NCBI GenBank assembly: GCA_016212925.1
Contig: JACRDF010000031.1
Coordinates: 62,001 to 126,000, forward strand
Length of the DNA: 64,000 nt
DNA from: Desulfomonile tiedjei
GTDB taxonomy: Bacteria; Desulfobacterota; Desulfomonilia; Desulfomonilales; Desulfomonilaceae
Reading direction: 5' to 3'
The notes beneath the pieces were generated by a model, which was not told the origin of the DNA, searched no databases, and saw nothing but the letters and a program-made list of their open reading frames with translations. Positions 1-9,386 of this stretch are shown here, piece by piece (position 1 is the stretch's first letter; every line of letters starts with the position of its first letter). The position numbers and the translations under genes are program-made.

Positions 1-277
1 TCAGCTGATTCCTGGTGTCTTCCTTGAGCATGGGGCCCTGTTTCTGGATCTTTTCCTGGATCGCATCGAGTTCTTTTTTCTTATTCTCCAACTCTGTCCG
101 CTTCTGGATTACTTTGTCCTGGAACTTCTTTTGTTGGTCCTGCGCTTTTTTGGACGCATTCGCAAATTTGGCAAAGTCAACGAAGGCCATCTTGCCCTCC
201 TGCGCGACGCAGACGCCGGAAAAAACGAATGCAGCGCAAACAATGGCCCAAAGGGCTATCAAGATACTTTTCTTCAT
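1..277 (-). CDS. skp: OmpH/Skp-family periplasmic chaperone, 3' end outside window
   Basis: Reading the minus strand from the ATG at 277 gives MKKSILIALWAIVCAAFVFS followed by a signal-peptidase-like site (GVCVAQ), then the phrase KMAFVDFAKFANAS and a long charged heptad-like stretch rich in K, Q and E. This is the usual layout of Skp/OmpH: Sec signal, short beta strand, coiled-coil arms. An AAAGGAG ribosome site lies just upstream (about 279-291). Skp binds unfolded outer-membrane proteins in the periplasm and commonly follows bamA, as it does here. The reading frame is open to base 1, so about 92 residues are visible and the C-terminus is missing. Family assignment is from layout and phrase similarity; the coiled-coil arms are short of full proof. 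Confidence 0.8.
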   Translation of the reverse strand, partial: MKKSILIALWAIVCAAFVFSGVCVAQEGKMAFVDFAKFANASKKAQDQQKKFQDKVIQKRTELENKKKELDAIQEKIQKQGPMLKEDTRNQL

Positions 278-490
278 CAAACCACTCCTTTGTTCTTTGT
301 TAAGTTCTTAGGCCGCAACTCCTCCCGAAATGAAGATAGCGGCCCTGCGTTACATGGAATCCATACTGTTCCGGATCGGACACCTACCTGATGCAACAGA
401 GATCCGGATGTCGTCGGTCTAGTGTTTCGCCTGCCCGGAGCCGGTGCAATCCCAGGGGAAAGCCCGATTACTCCCGGAAAATGTGTAATA

Positions 491-3154
491 TCAAAAGAGC
501 TGGCCCATTGAAAAGGCCACGGCACCCGGCGTCTCGCCCTTTTCCGGGCTAACTTTCCAGCCATATTCTATGCGGAGAGGCCCCATTGGGGAAACCCAGC
601 GAATCCCTACACCGGCCCCGGCCTTGGCGGTCGTCAAGAAGGGGCTTTCGGAGGCGTTCCAGGCATTTCCCACGTCAAAGAAAACCACTCCATTCAGCTT
701 GAGTTGATCCACAAGGGGGAAAAGGCATTCCAAGTTGGTGTACAGCGATCTGTCGCCTCCTATTATATTGCCGTATCGATCGCGCGGTCCTATTTGGCCG
801 AACTGGTAGCCTCGAACACTGCCTATTCCACCGAGCAGAAGTCGGCGGTCAAACGGGATGGGGTCGGGCCCGACTTCGTGTAGCAGCGAGCCGCTGGTGT
901 GCACTTTGACGATAGCCCGCCAGAATAACGGGTAATAATAGCTCATATCCGCCATGTGACTGGCAAAAGCCAAGTCACCACCAAACCCTGAAAATCGGCT
1001 CGCAAACGAAACCTTACTTCCTCCGCTGGGAATCATGGGATGGTTGCGGGTATCTCTGCCCACGCTAAGAGAGACCGCGTTGTCGGATACATTCGTGAAC
1101 TTCTGGGCCACCGTTCCATACTGCTTGTAGTACTCCACTATGGATCGGGCGAATCCTTGTTCGAATCCGGTAAGTTTGCTCGAATCGCGGGAGAAGCCGG
1201 TAGACATGGTCCAAAAGCCGTACAACGGATGCCCAAGATGAACGCTGAATCCTTCACTGTCTCGGTAATAGTTGGATTCCTTCATCATTGACTTATATCC
1301 CCGGACCGTGCCGCTAAGAGACAGATCAAAGATCCACGGGTAAGTGACCGATCCCTCATAGGAGTTCCTTCTGCCGGAGAGATTTGCCTTGGCATTGGCC
1401 ATGATCCCTAATCCGAAGAGGTTCTTCTCCTGAAGGTTGACGTTACCCATCGCGCCGTCCTGCGAGGAATAGCCCAGGCCTGCCGACAAGGAGCCGGTCT
1501 TCTTTTCCAGGACCTCGACCGTCACATTCATGAGGTCGGGCCGGGAACCGGGGGATGTCTTGAGTCTCACCGCTTCGAAGAAATCCGTACCTTCAAGCCT
1601 GCTCTTGGTCGCATCAAACCTGTCAGCGCTATAGAGATCTCCTTCGCTAATGGCAAGGGACCTTCGAATAATCTTGTCTCGTGTTCGTTCATTGCCGGCT
1701 ACGTCCACCTTCTCGATGGTAACGCGCTCCCCTTTGGTTATATGGTAAACCAGGTCTACAAATTCATGCTTCTCATTTATCTTTTGCCGAGGCTCGATGT
1801 CCACGTATGCGTAGCCTAAGTTATTGTAAATCTTGGTGAGCGCCTTGATGTCATCACCCACAAGAGACCGACGGAACCAAGTTTTGGGCTTGACCTGCAA
1901 TACCGGGATAAATTTCTCCGCAGGTTCGACCAGGTCGCCATCAACTTTAACCGTTCGCACCTGGTACCTGTTCCCCTCACGGATCGGATACGTCACGGTA
2001 ACGGACCTATCCTTGAAATCCATCTTGGGGGCCCCCACCTGGACCTCGATGAAGCCGTTGTCCATGTAGGCCACGGTGAGCCGCATGCGGTTTTCTTCCA
2101 ATTTGTCTTTGGTAAAAGTACCGGAGTCGTCGAGGAACCAGAACCAACTCTTTGGCTTCAGGGTCATCAGCTTTCGCGCTTCAGACTCAGGTAGCTTTTT
2201 TCGCCCTTCAAGGACTATGTCGGTGAGATAGCTCTTTTGACCTTCGTCTATCTTGAAAACCAGTTTGGCCTCGTTTTGAGAAAGGTCCTTTATTTCGTAT
2301 TCGATTTTCGGCTGATAATAGCCGGATTTCTCGTACATTTTTTTAATTTTTTCGATGTCGTCTCGGATCTTTTCATTGCTCGCAACCGCGCGGGATTTCG
2401 TGGTCAAGGTATCGAGGATCTCGTCCTTGGCGAAAAGCTTATTACCTTCGATCTCTATCGTTCCTATGGACGGCCGCTCCTTGACCGTCACTTTGAGATC
2501 TATAGTGCCTTCCGGCGTGCCCTCGGCATCAATCTGGACATCCTCGAAGTATCCCATCGAGTAGATCTCTCTGATTTCATTGCCGATAGCCGATTTGCGG
2601 AAGAAGGACCCGGGCTTTACCTCCAACTTGTGGAGAATTGCGTCCTTTTCAATCCTTTTATTTCCTTCAATCTTAATTTCGCCTATCTTGGGCCTCTTAA
2701 GAACGAGGTCACCAATCTCAGGGGCCAATTCCTTGACGCGATTGCTCAGTTCCTCCATGTCTTTTCCATTGGCAGAAAACAATCGCGGCCTTTGAGCGTG
2801 TTCCTTGTCAACGACCCACAACTCGACGCTGTACCCGTCATCCAATTTGGTGACCGTCCCCCAAATGGCCGCTTGGGCACCCATTCGCTCCCCGATGCGC
2901 AGCAAGCGAGTTGGATCTACCTTTCTGTCTTGAACAGCCGATTGAAAGGGTTGGCCGGATAGAAGTTCAACATCTCCTTCACGAGTCAATTCGGAGCCGA
3001 GGGCCCCCGAGAATTCAGTACTGTACTCCGCAAGTTCCCCTTTGGAAACGATCTTGAACGGGAAGATCATGATCTTACTGAATTTCTGGGATTGCGCCCA
3101 CAAAACGAGAGGAACGAGCAAGAACAGGACTATGAAAAACAGAAGCCTCTTCAT
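491..3154 (-). CDS. bamA: Outer membrane protein assembly factor BamA with an extra N-terminal domain
   Basis: 887 residues. A signal peptide (MKRLLFFIVLFLLVPLVLWA) precedes an extra domain at about residues 25-150, with phrases such as KIMIFPF and GAQAAIWGTVTKL that recall the TolB-N/CsgG-like fold. Five POTRA repeats follow, each recognisable by an xGNxx or xGDxx strand (starts near 155, 230, 310, 395 and 475). The C-terminal beta barrel begins near 565, carries the VRGY form of the loop-6 VRGF motif (IGSVRGYQFG), and ends in Phe as outer-membrane proteins do. BamA inserts beta-barrel proteins into the outer membrane. Its ATG overlaps the lolD stop by four bases (ATGA), so it is translationally coupled to the lolC-lolD genes. 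Typical BamA is about 800 residues; the excess is the N-terminal domain. Confidence 0.95.
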   Translation of the reverse strand: MKRLLFFIVLFLLVPLVLWAQSQKFSKIMIFPFKIVSKGELAEYSTEFSGALGSELTREGDVELLSGQPFQSAVQDRKVDPTRLLRIGERMGAQAAIWGTVTKLDDGYSVELWVVDKEHAQRPRLFSANGKDMEELSNRVKELAPEIGDLVLKRPKIGEIKIEGNKRIEKDAILHKLEVKPGSFFRKSAIGNEIREIYSMGYFEDVQIDAEGTPEGTIDLKVTVKERPSIGTIEIEGNKLFAKDEILDTLTTKSRAVASNEKIRDDIEKIKKMYEKSGYYQPKIEYEIKDLSQNEAKLVFKIDEGQKSYLTDIVLEGRKKLPESEARKLMTLKPKSWFWFLDDSGTFTKDKLEENRMRLTVAYMDNGFIEVQVGAPKMDFKDRSVTVTYPIREGNRYQVRTVKVDGDLVEPAEKFIPVLQVKPKTWFRRSLVGDDIKALTKIYNNLGYAYVDIEPRQKINEKHEFVDLVYHITKGERVTIEKVDVAGNERTRDKIIRRSLAISEGDLYSADRFDATKSRLEGTDFFEAVRLKTSPGSRPDLMNVTVEVLEKKTGSLSAGLGYSSQDGAMGNVNLQEKNLFGLGIMANAKANLSGRRNSYEGSVTYPWIFDLSLSGTVRGYKSMMKESNYYRDSEGFSVHLGHPLYGFWTMSTGFSRDSSKLTGFEQGFARSIVEYYKQYGTVAQKFTNVSDNAVSLSVGRDTRNHPMIPSGGSKVSFASRFSGFGGDLAFASHMADMSYYYPLFWRAIVKVHTSGSLLHEVGPDPIPFDRRLLLGGIGSVRGYQFGQIGPRDRYGNIIGGDRSLYTNLECLFPLVDQLKLNGVVFFDVGNAWNASESPFLTTAKAGAGVGIRWVSPMGPLRIEYGWKVSPEKGETPGAVAFSMGQLF

Positions 3155-3837
3155 TGAAGCTCCTCGAGTTTTCCCGCCACCAGGCCCACCCTCCTGTCCA
3201 TGGAGCGAGCAAGGGATTCTTTGTGTGTGACGACTATCAAGGTGGTGTTCCGGTAGCGGTTCAACTCCTTCATGAGGGACTCTATCTCAGTTCCGGTATC
3301 CGGGTCGAGGTTTCCGGTGGGCTCGTCTGCCAGCAGCACGTCCGGATTCATGATTAACGCGCGGGCGATTGCAACTCGCTGTTGCTCTCCCCCGGACATT
3401 TCGCCTGGCCTGTGAGTAGCTCTTTGGGAAAGCCCCACTTCGTCGAGAAGCTTGAGTGCCCTGGTTTTGATTTCTCCCAGTGGCGCTCCTGCAATGAGAC
3501 CCGGCATTACGACGTTCTCAAGCGCGGAAAACTCCGGCAGAAGCTGAAAGAACTGGAATACGAACCCGATGCGCTTGTTCCTCAGTCCGGCTCGTTCACT
3601 TTCGTTGAGCACATCGGTATCCGCTCCATCAAGCAACAGCGTTCCTTTACCCGGCCTGTCAAGCAGCCCCAGCAAATGGAGCAACGTACTCTTTCCAACC
3701 CCGGAAGGACCGGTAACAGCCAACGTTTCTCCAGGCCGGACGCACAAGTCCACCCCGCGCAGGACTTCAACCGTCTTGCTGCCATTGGAATAGGTCTTCC
3801 ACACTTCATTGATTTCATAGATGAAGGCCTCACTCAT
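3151..3837 (-). CDS. lolD: Lipoprotein-releasing ABC transporter ATPase LolD
   Basis: 228 residues from the ATG at 3837, which overlaps the lolC stop (TATGAGTGA) and so fixes the start; the frame is open for 29 more upstream codons that would lie inside lolC. Walker A is GPSGVGKST, the signature is MSGGEQQRVAIARAL, Walker B is DVLLADEPTGNLD, and the H-loop is VVTHKE. This is the LolD/MacB class of ABC ATPase. LolD powers release of lipoproteins from the inner membrane to LolA. Neighbours lolC and bamA support an envelope-biogenesis operon. Confidence 0.93.
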   Translation of the reverse strand: MSEAFIYEINEVWKTYSNGSKTVEVLRGVDLCVRPGETLAVTGPSGVGKSTLLHLLGLLDRPGKGTLLLDGADTDVLNESERAGLRNKRIGFVFQFFQLLPEFSALENVVMPGLIAGAPLGEIKTRALKLLDEVGLSQRATHRPGEMSGGEQQRVAIARALIMNPDVLLADEPTGNLDPDTGTEIESLMKELNRYRNTTLIVVTHKESLARSMDRRVGLVAGKLEELQ

Positions 3838-5065
3838 AACGGAGCGCCTCCACCGGCTCCAGGCGCGCCGCTCGCAAGGACGGATAAAGCGTAGCAAGGA
3901 AGCATATGGTGACAGCCACCACACACACTATCACTACATCCAACGGCTCCACGGACACCGGAAGCGTGGATATGGTGTAAATATCCTTGGGCAGCTCAAT
4001 GATGCGGTATCTGGCCAGCAGAGCCGATCCCACAATGCCGGCAACCGCGCCCAGGGCGGTCCCTACTACCCCCACCACCATGCCCTGGACGATGAATATG
4101 CGCATGATTCGTTCCGATGTAGCGCCCAGAGCCTTCAGTATTGCGATATCCCTGCTCTTTTCCATGACCAGCATGATGAGGGATATGATGATGTTGAACG
4201 CGGCTACCAGCACGATAAATGTGAGGATGATAAACATAGCGATCTTTTCGAGTTTCAAGGCGCTGAAAAGATTCCTGTACATGTCTCCCCATGTTCGGGT
4301 CCAGAAGGGGGGACCTAAGGCCGATTCGATACGATTGCCCAATTTGGGGGCTGAATAGATGTCTTTAAGCATCACTTCTATGCCCGTTACTCCGTCACCC
4401 AGCTCAAAGAATTTTTGAGCTTGAGACAACTCCATGTAAACAAGGTTCGCATCAAATTCGTACATCCCGGATTCAAAGAGCCCTATGATGCGAAAATTCT
4501 GGACGCGCGGAATTGCCCCAATGGGGGTCCTTTTCCCTTGAGGCGAAATTAGCTGTATTAAGTCGCCGACCCTCATGGAGGCGGACAGAGCCAGTTCTTT
4601 TCCCACTATGACGCCGCCCAGGCCGTCCGCGACCTGCGTCAGCTCCTGAAGTGAGCCGCTCTGCAGATATCGGGGTAGGGAGATCACTTTACCGGCAGTC
4701 TCGGTGTCTATCCCCCGCACAACTACTCCCCGCACTTTCCCGTGAGTTGAAATCATCGCTTGGCCGTAGATGTACGGTGTGGTGGCCTCAACCCCGTCGA
4801 AGACCTTGATCCGGTCCATCAACTGGTCCCAGCCTGTGACCGTCCTACTGGAATGGCTCATTACGACCAGGTGGGAAACGGTGCCCAGAATTTTCTCCTT
4901 GAGGTCCTTCTCAAAGCCGTTCATGACACCGAGAACGATTATCAGCGTCATGACACCGAGCATGACTCCCAGAACGCTGAACGCGCTGATCACGGAGATG
5001 AACGCCTGCTTGCGCTTGGCCTTCATATACCTGAGGCCTACGCTGATCTCGAAGGGTAAGTTCAT
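3830..5065 (-). CDS. lolC: Lipoprotein-releasing ABC transporter permease LolC/LolE
   Basis: 411 residues, the usual LolC/E length. The N-terminus (residues 1-60) has the family phrase GLRYMKAKRKQAFISVIS followed by a first transmembrane segment. A large periplasmic domain occupies about 50-270, and three more membrane segments form the FtsX-like C-terminus, with the conserved stretch DIAILKALGATSERIMRIF. Only one LolC/E gene is present, as is normal outside gammaproteobacteria, where a homodimer replaces LolCE. The ATG overlaps the lysS stop and the stop overlaps lolD, so translation is coupled on both sides. Confidence 0.93.
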   Translation of the reverse strand: MNLPFEISVGLRYMKAKRKQAFISVISAFSVLGVMLGVMTLIIVLGVMNGFEKDLKEKILGTVSHLVVMSHSSRTVTGWDQLMDRIKVFDGVEATTPYIYGQAMISTHGKVRGVVVRGIDTETAGKVISLPRYLQSGSLQELTQVADGLGGVIVGKELALSASMRVGDLIQLISPQGKRTPIGAIPRVQNFRIIGLFESGMYEFDANLVYMELSQAQKFFELGDGVTGIEVMLKDIYSAPKLGNRIESALGPPFWTRTWGDMYRNLFSALKLEKIAMFIILTFIVLVAAFNIIISLIMLVMEKSRDIAILKALGATSERIMRIFIVQGMVVGVVGTALGAVAGIVGSALLARYRIIELPKDIYTISTLPVSVEPLDVVIVCVVAVTICFLATLYPSLRAARLEPVEALRYE

Positions 5066-6573
5066 CCCAACCCTTTTTCTTGCCTCATGTGCGGGAACAG
5101 AATCACCTCTCGAATGGACTGGGCGTCGGTCAACAGCATCACCAACCTGTCGATTCCGATGCCTTCACCGGCGGCCGGGGGCATGCCGTATTCCAAAGCC
5201 CTGAGAAAATCCTCATCGAGGAAATGCGCCTCCTCGTCTCCCGAAGCTCTTGCCTGAACCTGTTCCTCGAAGCGGCTTCGCTGATCCAAAGGATCGGTAA
5301 GCTCCGTGAAAGCGTTGGCCATTTCCCTTCCGCATATGTAGAGTTCGAAACGGTCTGTGACGGTGGGGTCCTCGTCGTTTCGGCGAGCCAGGGGTGAAAC
5401 TTCAACCGGATACTTGTGGATAAAGACCGGACCCCAAAGCTGAGGTTCCACAAGGTGGTCAAAAAGATCCATCTTGAGCTTCCCCAGAGAGACGTCTTTG
5501 TCCACGTCCAGACCGGCGTCCACTGCTCTTATGAAAGCCGCATTGCGGTCATCCACCTGATCTGCGGTCAGCCCCCCATACCTCAGAAGGGCTTCTCGCA
5601 CAGTCAGCCTCGGCCAGGGGGGGGTGAGATCCACTTCTCGCTCACCATAGGCCAATCGGAATCCGCCGATGATCTCCTTTGCCAGGCTGGAAATCATTTC
5701 CTCGGTAAGGCTCATAAGGTCTTCGTACGTGCTGTAAGCCTGATAGAATTCGAGCATGGTGAATTCGGGATTATGTTGGGTGGATATTCCCTCGTTCCGA
5801 AAGTTCCGGTTTATCTCAAAGACCCTTTCAAAGCCGCCGACCAGCAGTCTCTTGAGATAGAGTTCCGGCGCTATCCGCAGGTACAGCTCTCGGTTCAACG
5901 CATGGTGAAAGGTCTCGAAAGGCCGTGCAGTTGCTCCACCGGGGATGGGCTGCATCATGGGGGTCTCTACTTCCAGGAAATCCCGGCGGGCCAGAAAATC
6001 TCTTACAAATGTGATAATGCGGCTTCTCGCCTTCACGATTTCACGAGCGGACGGATTGACGATGAGATCCAGATAACGCTGTCGATACCTTGTTTCCACA
6101 TCCGAAAGCCCATGCCATTTTTCGGGAAGAGGTCTGAGCGATTTCGTGAGAATTACCATCTTGTCGGTGAGGACGCTCAATTCTCCTGTCCGGGTTCGGA
6201 ACGGCCTACCACTCACGCCCACAATGTCGCCGACGTCCAGTTTCTTGACCAACTGATAGGCTTCCGCTCCCAGGGTATCTTTCGTAAAATAGGCCTGAAA
6301 ATGTCCAGTGGCGTCCAGAATCCTGGCAAACGCGGCTTTGCCGAGTACTCTCATGGCCACAATGCGCCCGGCCATTTGAATCGGATCTCCCGATTCGTCC
6401 AGTTCGTCGACGGCTAAGAACCTCTCCTTGAACCCGGCAGCGCTCATATTCGGGCTGAATCCCGTCGAGAACGCGGGTATCCCGAGCGCTTCGAGTTCGC
6501 GGATCTTATTTAAGCGCACGTCCATCAAAGAGGAAGCCGCAGGTTTGTTGCTTTTAGGTAAATCTTCAGCCAA
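5062..6573 (-). CDS. lysS: Lysyl-tRNA synthetase, class II
   Basis: About 503 residues. An N-terminal OB-fold anticodon-binding domain (about 70-160) is followed by the class II catalytic core: motif 2 around FRNEGISTQHNPEFTMLEF and motif 3 around GEGIGIDRLVMLLTDA near the C-terminus. It charges tRNA-Lys. The frame is open to a TTG at 6600, but no ribosome site precedes that codon. The TTG at 6573 has AGGAG nine bases upstream and is preferred. It is the first gene of the lysS-lolC-lolD-bamA cluster, with overlapping junctions downstream. Confidence 0.93.
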   Translation of the reverse strand: MAEDLPKSNKPAASSLMDVRLNKIRELEALGIPAFSTGFSPNMSAAGFKERFLAVDELDESGDPIQMAGRIVAMRVLGKAAFARILDATGHFQAYFTKDTLGAEAYQLVKKLDVGDIVGVSGRPFRTRTGELSVLTDKMVILTKSLRPLPEKWHGLSDVETRYRQRYLDLIVNPSAREIVKARSRIITFVRDFLARRDFLEVETPMMQPIPGGATARPFETFHHALNRELYLRIAPELYLKRLLVGGFERVFEINRNFRNEGISTQHNPEFTMLEFYQAYSTYEDLMSLTEEMISSLAKEIIGGFRLAYGEREVDLTPPWPRLTVREALLRYGGLTADQVDDRNAAFIRAVDAGLDVDKDVSLGKLKMDLFDHLVEPQLWGPVFIHKYPVEVSPLARRNDEDPTVTDRFELYICGREMANAFTELTDPLDQRSRFEEQVQARASGDEEAHFLDEDFLRALEYGMPPAAGEGIGIDRLVMLLTDAQSIREVILFPHMRQEKGLG

Positions 6574-6832
6574 CTGAGATGTCTCCTGAGTTTTTCTCAA
6601 GATCAGACCGGGTTTTTATCCTTTCCCCCCTGAAAAGTCAAGGCGATCGCCACCAGCGTCGTGCGGGGATAGCTGTAACAGCGCACGACGACTGTCTCTC
6701 TGCCAAGACACAGAAACGACTCGCCTTTTAACACCGATGCGTATTCAAGAAAAGAACTTGCCGGCCTTCAACAGGGTCGCCTGTTCGATCGCGAATTCCT
6801 TTCACATGGCACGGCGTCCGGGGAGGCAAGAA

Positions 6833-6859
6833 ACAAAAAAGAGGCATGGCAAGCCTCTA
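6833..6859 (-). terminator. Intrinsic terminator after pilC
   Basis: On the minus strand AGAGGC-TTGCCAT-GCCTCT forms a 6-bp stem followed by a T-run (TTTTTTG), about 55 bases past the pilC stop, so it should end the pilB-pilT-pilC transcript. The remaining spacer up to lysS (6601-6832) shows no convincing reading frame or other signal. Confidence 0.75.
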
Positions 6860-6912
6860 TTTGTTGCGGTAAGTCTGCCGCGGCAGCAGAAGCCGAAGGT
6901 TGGAACTTGAAC

Positions 6913-8130
6913 CTATTTTGCCTGTGAAACAGCTCCAGCCATAGAAAAAACCGGAAGATACATGGCGATAACCAATCCACCACATACCCCGCCCAGAAAC
7001 ACGATCATGATCGGCTCCATAAGCTGTGTAAGGGCCTCAACAGCAGCATCCACCTCCTCATCGTAGAACTCCGATATCTTTGCCAACATTGCATCGAGCG
7101 CTCCCGTAGCTTCCCCTACCGCTATCATTCTTACAACCATTCCGGGAAAAACCCCTGTCTCCATAAGGGGCTCCGCAATGGTACGGCCTTCGGCAATGGC
7201 CGTGCGGGTGTTCATAATGGCTCGTTCGATGATTACGTTTCCGGCCGTCCTTGCTGTAATTTCCAGCGCATCCAGGATCGGCACACCGCTGGATATCATA
7301 GTGCCCAACGTGGCGCAGAACCGTGCCACAGCCACTTTTTTCAAAAGCATCCCAAAAACCGGGGTCCTTAAGGCAAACCGGTCCACAATCATCCTGCCCT
7401 TTTCAGTCTGATAGAACCGGCGAAAAGCGTACCCAAGGATTGCCAGCAAAATTATCATGTAAATTACATACTTCTGGACAAATTCGCTCAACGCCAGCAC
7501 GAAGAGAGTCGGGCCCGGCAATTTCTCCCCGGCGCCCTCGAACATCTCCTTGAAAACGGGAATAACGAATACGAGTAAGACTGTGACGACCGACACGGCG
7601 ATAGTCACGACCACTGCCGGATAAACCATGGCCCCCTTGACCTTGCGTTTGAGGGCCTGGGCCTTTTCCATGAAGCCTGCCAATCTTCGCAGAATAGTAT
7701 CCAGAATACCGCCCGTTTCTCCTGCGTGTATCAAGTTCACAAATAGATCATCGAACACCTTTGGATGCGGCTTGAGCGCGTCTGCAAAAGTGCTCCCGCC
7801 TTCCACCGATTGCTTCACCTGGCCGAGAATCTTCTTGAAGGTCTTGTTTTCCTGCTGGCTGGCCAAGATTTCCAGGCATTGCACCAAAGGAAGTCCAGCG
7901 TCTATCATCGTAGCAAACTGACGCGTAAATATGACGACATCCTTGGTGCCGACCTTAGGTTGAAAAAACTCTACGTTTTCGAGTAGGTCTTTCGGTTTTT
8001 TCTTTACCTTGATATCCGCGTAGTTCATCCTACGCAGTTTGGTCATGACTACCGATTCATTGACCTCATTCATCTCCCCCTTGATCGTGTTGCCGGCCGT
8101 AGTCCTGGCTCTCCAAACGTATTCAGGCAT
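6913..8130 (-). CDS. pilC: Type IV pilus inner-membrane platform protein PilC
   Basis: 405 residues, the standard PilC/GspF length. Two repeated T2SF cytoplasmic domains (about 70-190 and 270-390) alternate with three membrane segments (near 170-190, 215-240 and 375-395). The phrases TRQFATMIDAGLPLVQCLEIL and HAGETGGILDTIL, then the second-repeat equivalents FCATLGTMISSGVPILDALE and AVGEATGALDAML, are family hallmarks. It forms the platform on which PilB and PilT act. GGGAGA lies just before the ATG. It is the third gene of the pilBTC operon. Confidence 0.95.
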   Translation of the reverse strand: MPEYVWRARTTAGNTIKGEMNEVNESVVMTKLRRMNYADIKVKKKPKDLLENVEFFQPKVGTKDVVIFTRQFATMIDAGLPLVQCLEILASQQENKTFKKILGQVKQSVEGGSTFADALKPHPKVFDDLFVNLIHAGETGGILDTILRRLAGFMEKAQALKRKVKGAMVYPAVVVTIAVSVVTVLLVFVIPVFKEMFEGAGEKLPGPTLFVLALSEFVQKYVIYMIILLAILGYAFRRFYQTEKGRMIVDRFALRTPVFGMLLKKVAVARFCATLGTMISSGVPILDALEITARTAGNVIIERAIMNTRTAIAEGRTIAEPLMETGVFPGMVVRMIAVGEATGALDAMLAKISEFYDEEVDAAVEALTQLMEPIMIVFLGGVCGGLVIAMYLPVFSMAGAVSQAK

Positions 8131-8178
8131 CGGTTGTTCTCCCTAGATAGACCTTGCGAGAAGAAGAAAATGCACGGC

Positions 8179-9264
8179 TTACCCTTTCTTGATTCCTTTC
8201 ATTGCGCCCCCCATCATCTGCTTGAGTTCGTCAGGATCTGAAGATCTGGACATCGCGTCGTCAAACGAGATGATCCTCCTTTGCCAGAGGAAGAAGAGCG
8301 ACTGATTCATTGTCTGCATGCCCGACTTGGCTTGTCCCACTTGAATCTGGGAATAGATCTGATGAACCTTGTCCTCTCGGATTAGGTTTCTGATTGCAGC
8401 GTTCGGAACCATGATCTCCAGGCACAACGCCCTACCCTTTCCGTCCATGGTAGGAATGAGGCTCTGACACATGACTCCTTCCAGCACAAAGCTTAATTGC
8501 GCCCGAACCTGGGGTTGTTGGTGCGCGGGAAACACGTCAATAATTCGATTAATAGTCTGCACGCATGAATTGGTATGTAGGGTCCCAAAGGTCAGGTGAC
8601 CGGTCTCAGCGACCGTGAGGGCCGCTTCAACGGTTTCCAGGTCCCTCATTTCCCCGATCAGCACGACGTCAGGGTCCTGTCTGAGAACCGACCGCAAGGC
8701 CGCATGGAAACCCTTGGTATCCTGATGCACCTCCCTCTGGTTCACAATTGACGCCTTGTGTTGATGAGTGAACTCGATTGGGTCCTCTATGGTGACAATG
8801 TGAACACGACGTTCACTGTTGATCTTGTCAATCATTGACGCCAAAGTCGTAGATTTGCCGGACCCGGTGGGGCCGGTCACGAGCATGAGCCCTCTAGGCT
8901 TGGAGCAAAGATCGTTGACAACCGACGGCAGCCCCAGTTCCTGAAAGGAACGGATCTGATAAGGTATCAGCCGGAACGCGCCGGCCAAGGCACCTCTTTG
9001 CATGAAGATGTTGGCTCGGAATCGGCTCAAGCCCCTGACGCCGAAAGAAAGGTCCAATTCCTGGGCCTCTTCGAAACGGTGCTTTTGGACATCCGTCAGG
9101 ACGCTGTAACAGAGCTGACGGGTCTCCTGGGGTTTCAACGGGGCGTACTCCAGTGGCACCAACTCGCCGTGGACCCTTATCATGGGCGGCACGCCCGGAG
9201 TTATGTGAAGGTCCGAAGCTCCGCGCTCGACCATTTCTTTCAGAAAATCGTGAAGGCTGGCCAA
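8179..9264 (-). CDS. pilT: Twitching motility retraction ATPase PilT
   Basis: 361 residues from a TTG at 9264, with AAAGGA eight bases upstream. It has the PAS-like N-domain, Walker A GPTGSGKST (131-139), the Asp box IEDPIEF (159-165), Walker B DPDVVLIGEMRD (198-209), the His box GHLTFGTLHT and the retraction-specific AIRNLIRE motif (290-297). This last motif separates PilT from PilB-type extension ATPases. It depolymerises pili and drives twitching. It sits between pilB and pilC. Confidence 0.95.
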   Translation of the reverse strand: MASLHDFLKEMVERGASDLHITPGVPPMIRVHGELVPLEYAPLKPQETRQLCYSVLTDVQKHRFEEAQELDLSFGVRGLSRFRANIFMQRGALAGAFRLIPYQIRSFQELGLPSVVNDLCSKPRGLMLVTGPTGSGKSTTLASMIDKINSERRVHIVTIEDPIEFTHQHKASIVNQREVHQDTKGFHAALRSVLRQDPDVVLIGEMRDLETVEAALTVAETGHLTFGTLHTNSCVQTINRIIDVFPAHQQPQVRAQLSFVLEGVMCQSLIPTMDGKGRALCLEIMVPNAAIRNLIREDKVHQIYSQIQVGQAKSGMQTMNQSLFFLWQRRIISFDDAMSRSSDPDELKQMMGGAMKGIKKG

Positions 9265-9386
9265 AACTTGATTCCTTTCGCTGAAAAATGGAGCGAGGCC
9301 GACAATGCCGCCTCATCGGTGTCCTGGTTGAACAACTCTCGGTGACATTGCGGCCACTGGAGTTCGTTGCCACTTGGTGAACACGC

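Noticed and set aside
2237-2962. 241-codon frame antisense to bamA
   Set aside because: Lies wholly within the BamA POTRA region on the other strand; no ribosome site and no protein-family phrases.
5416-6417. 333-codon frame antisense to lysS
   Set aside because: Complete overlap with a certain lysS; composition typical of a shadow frame.
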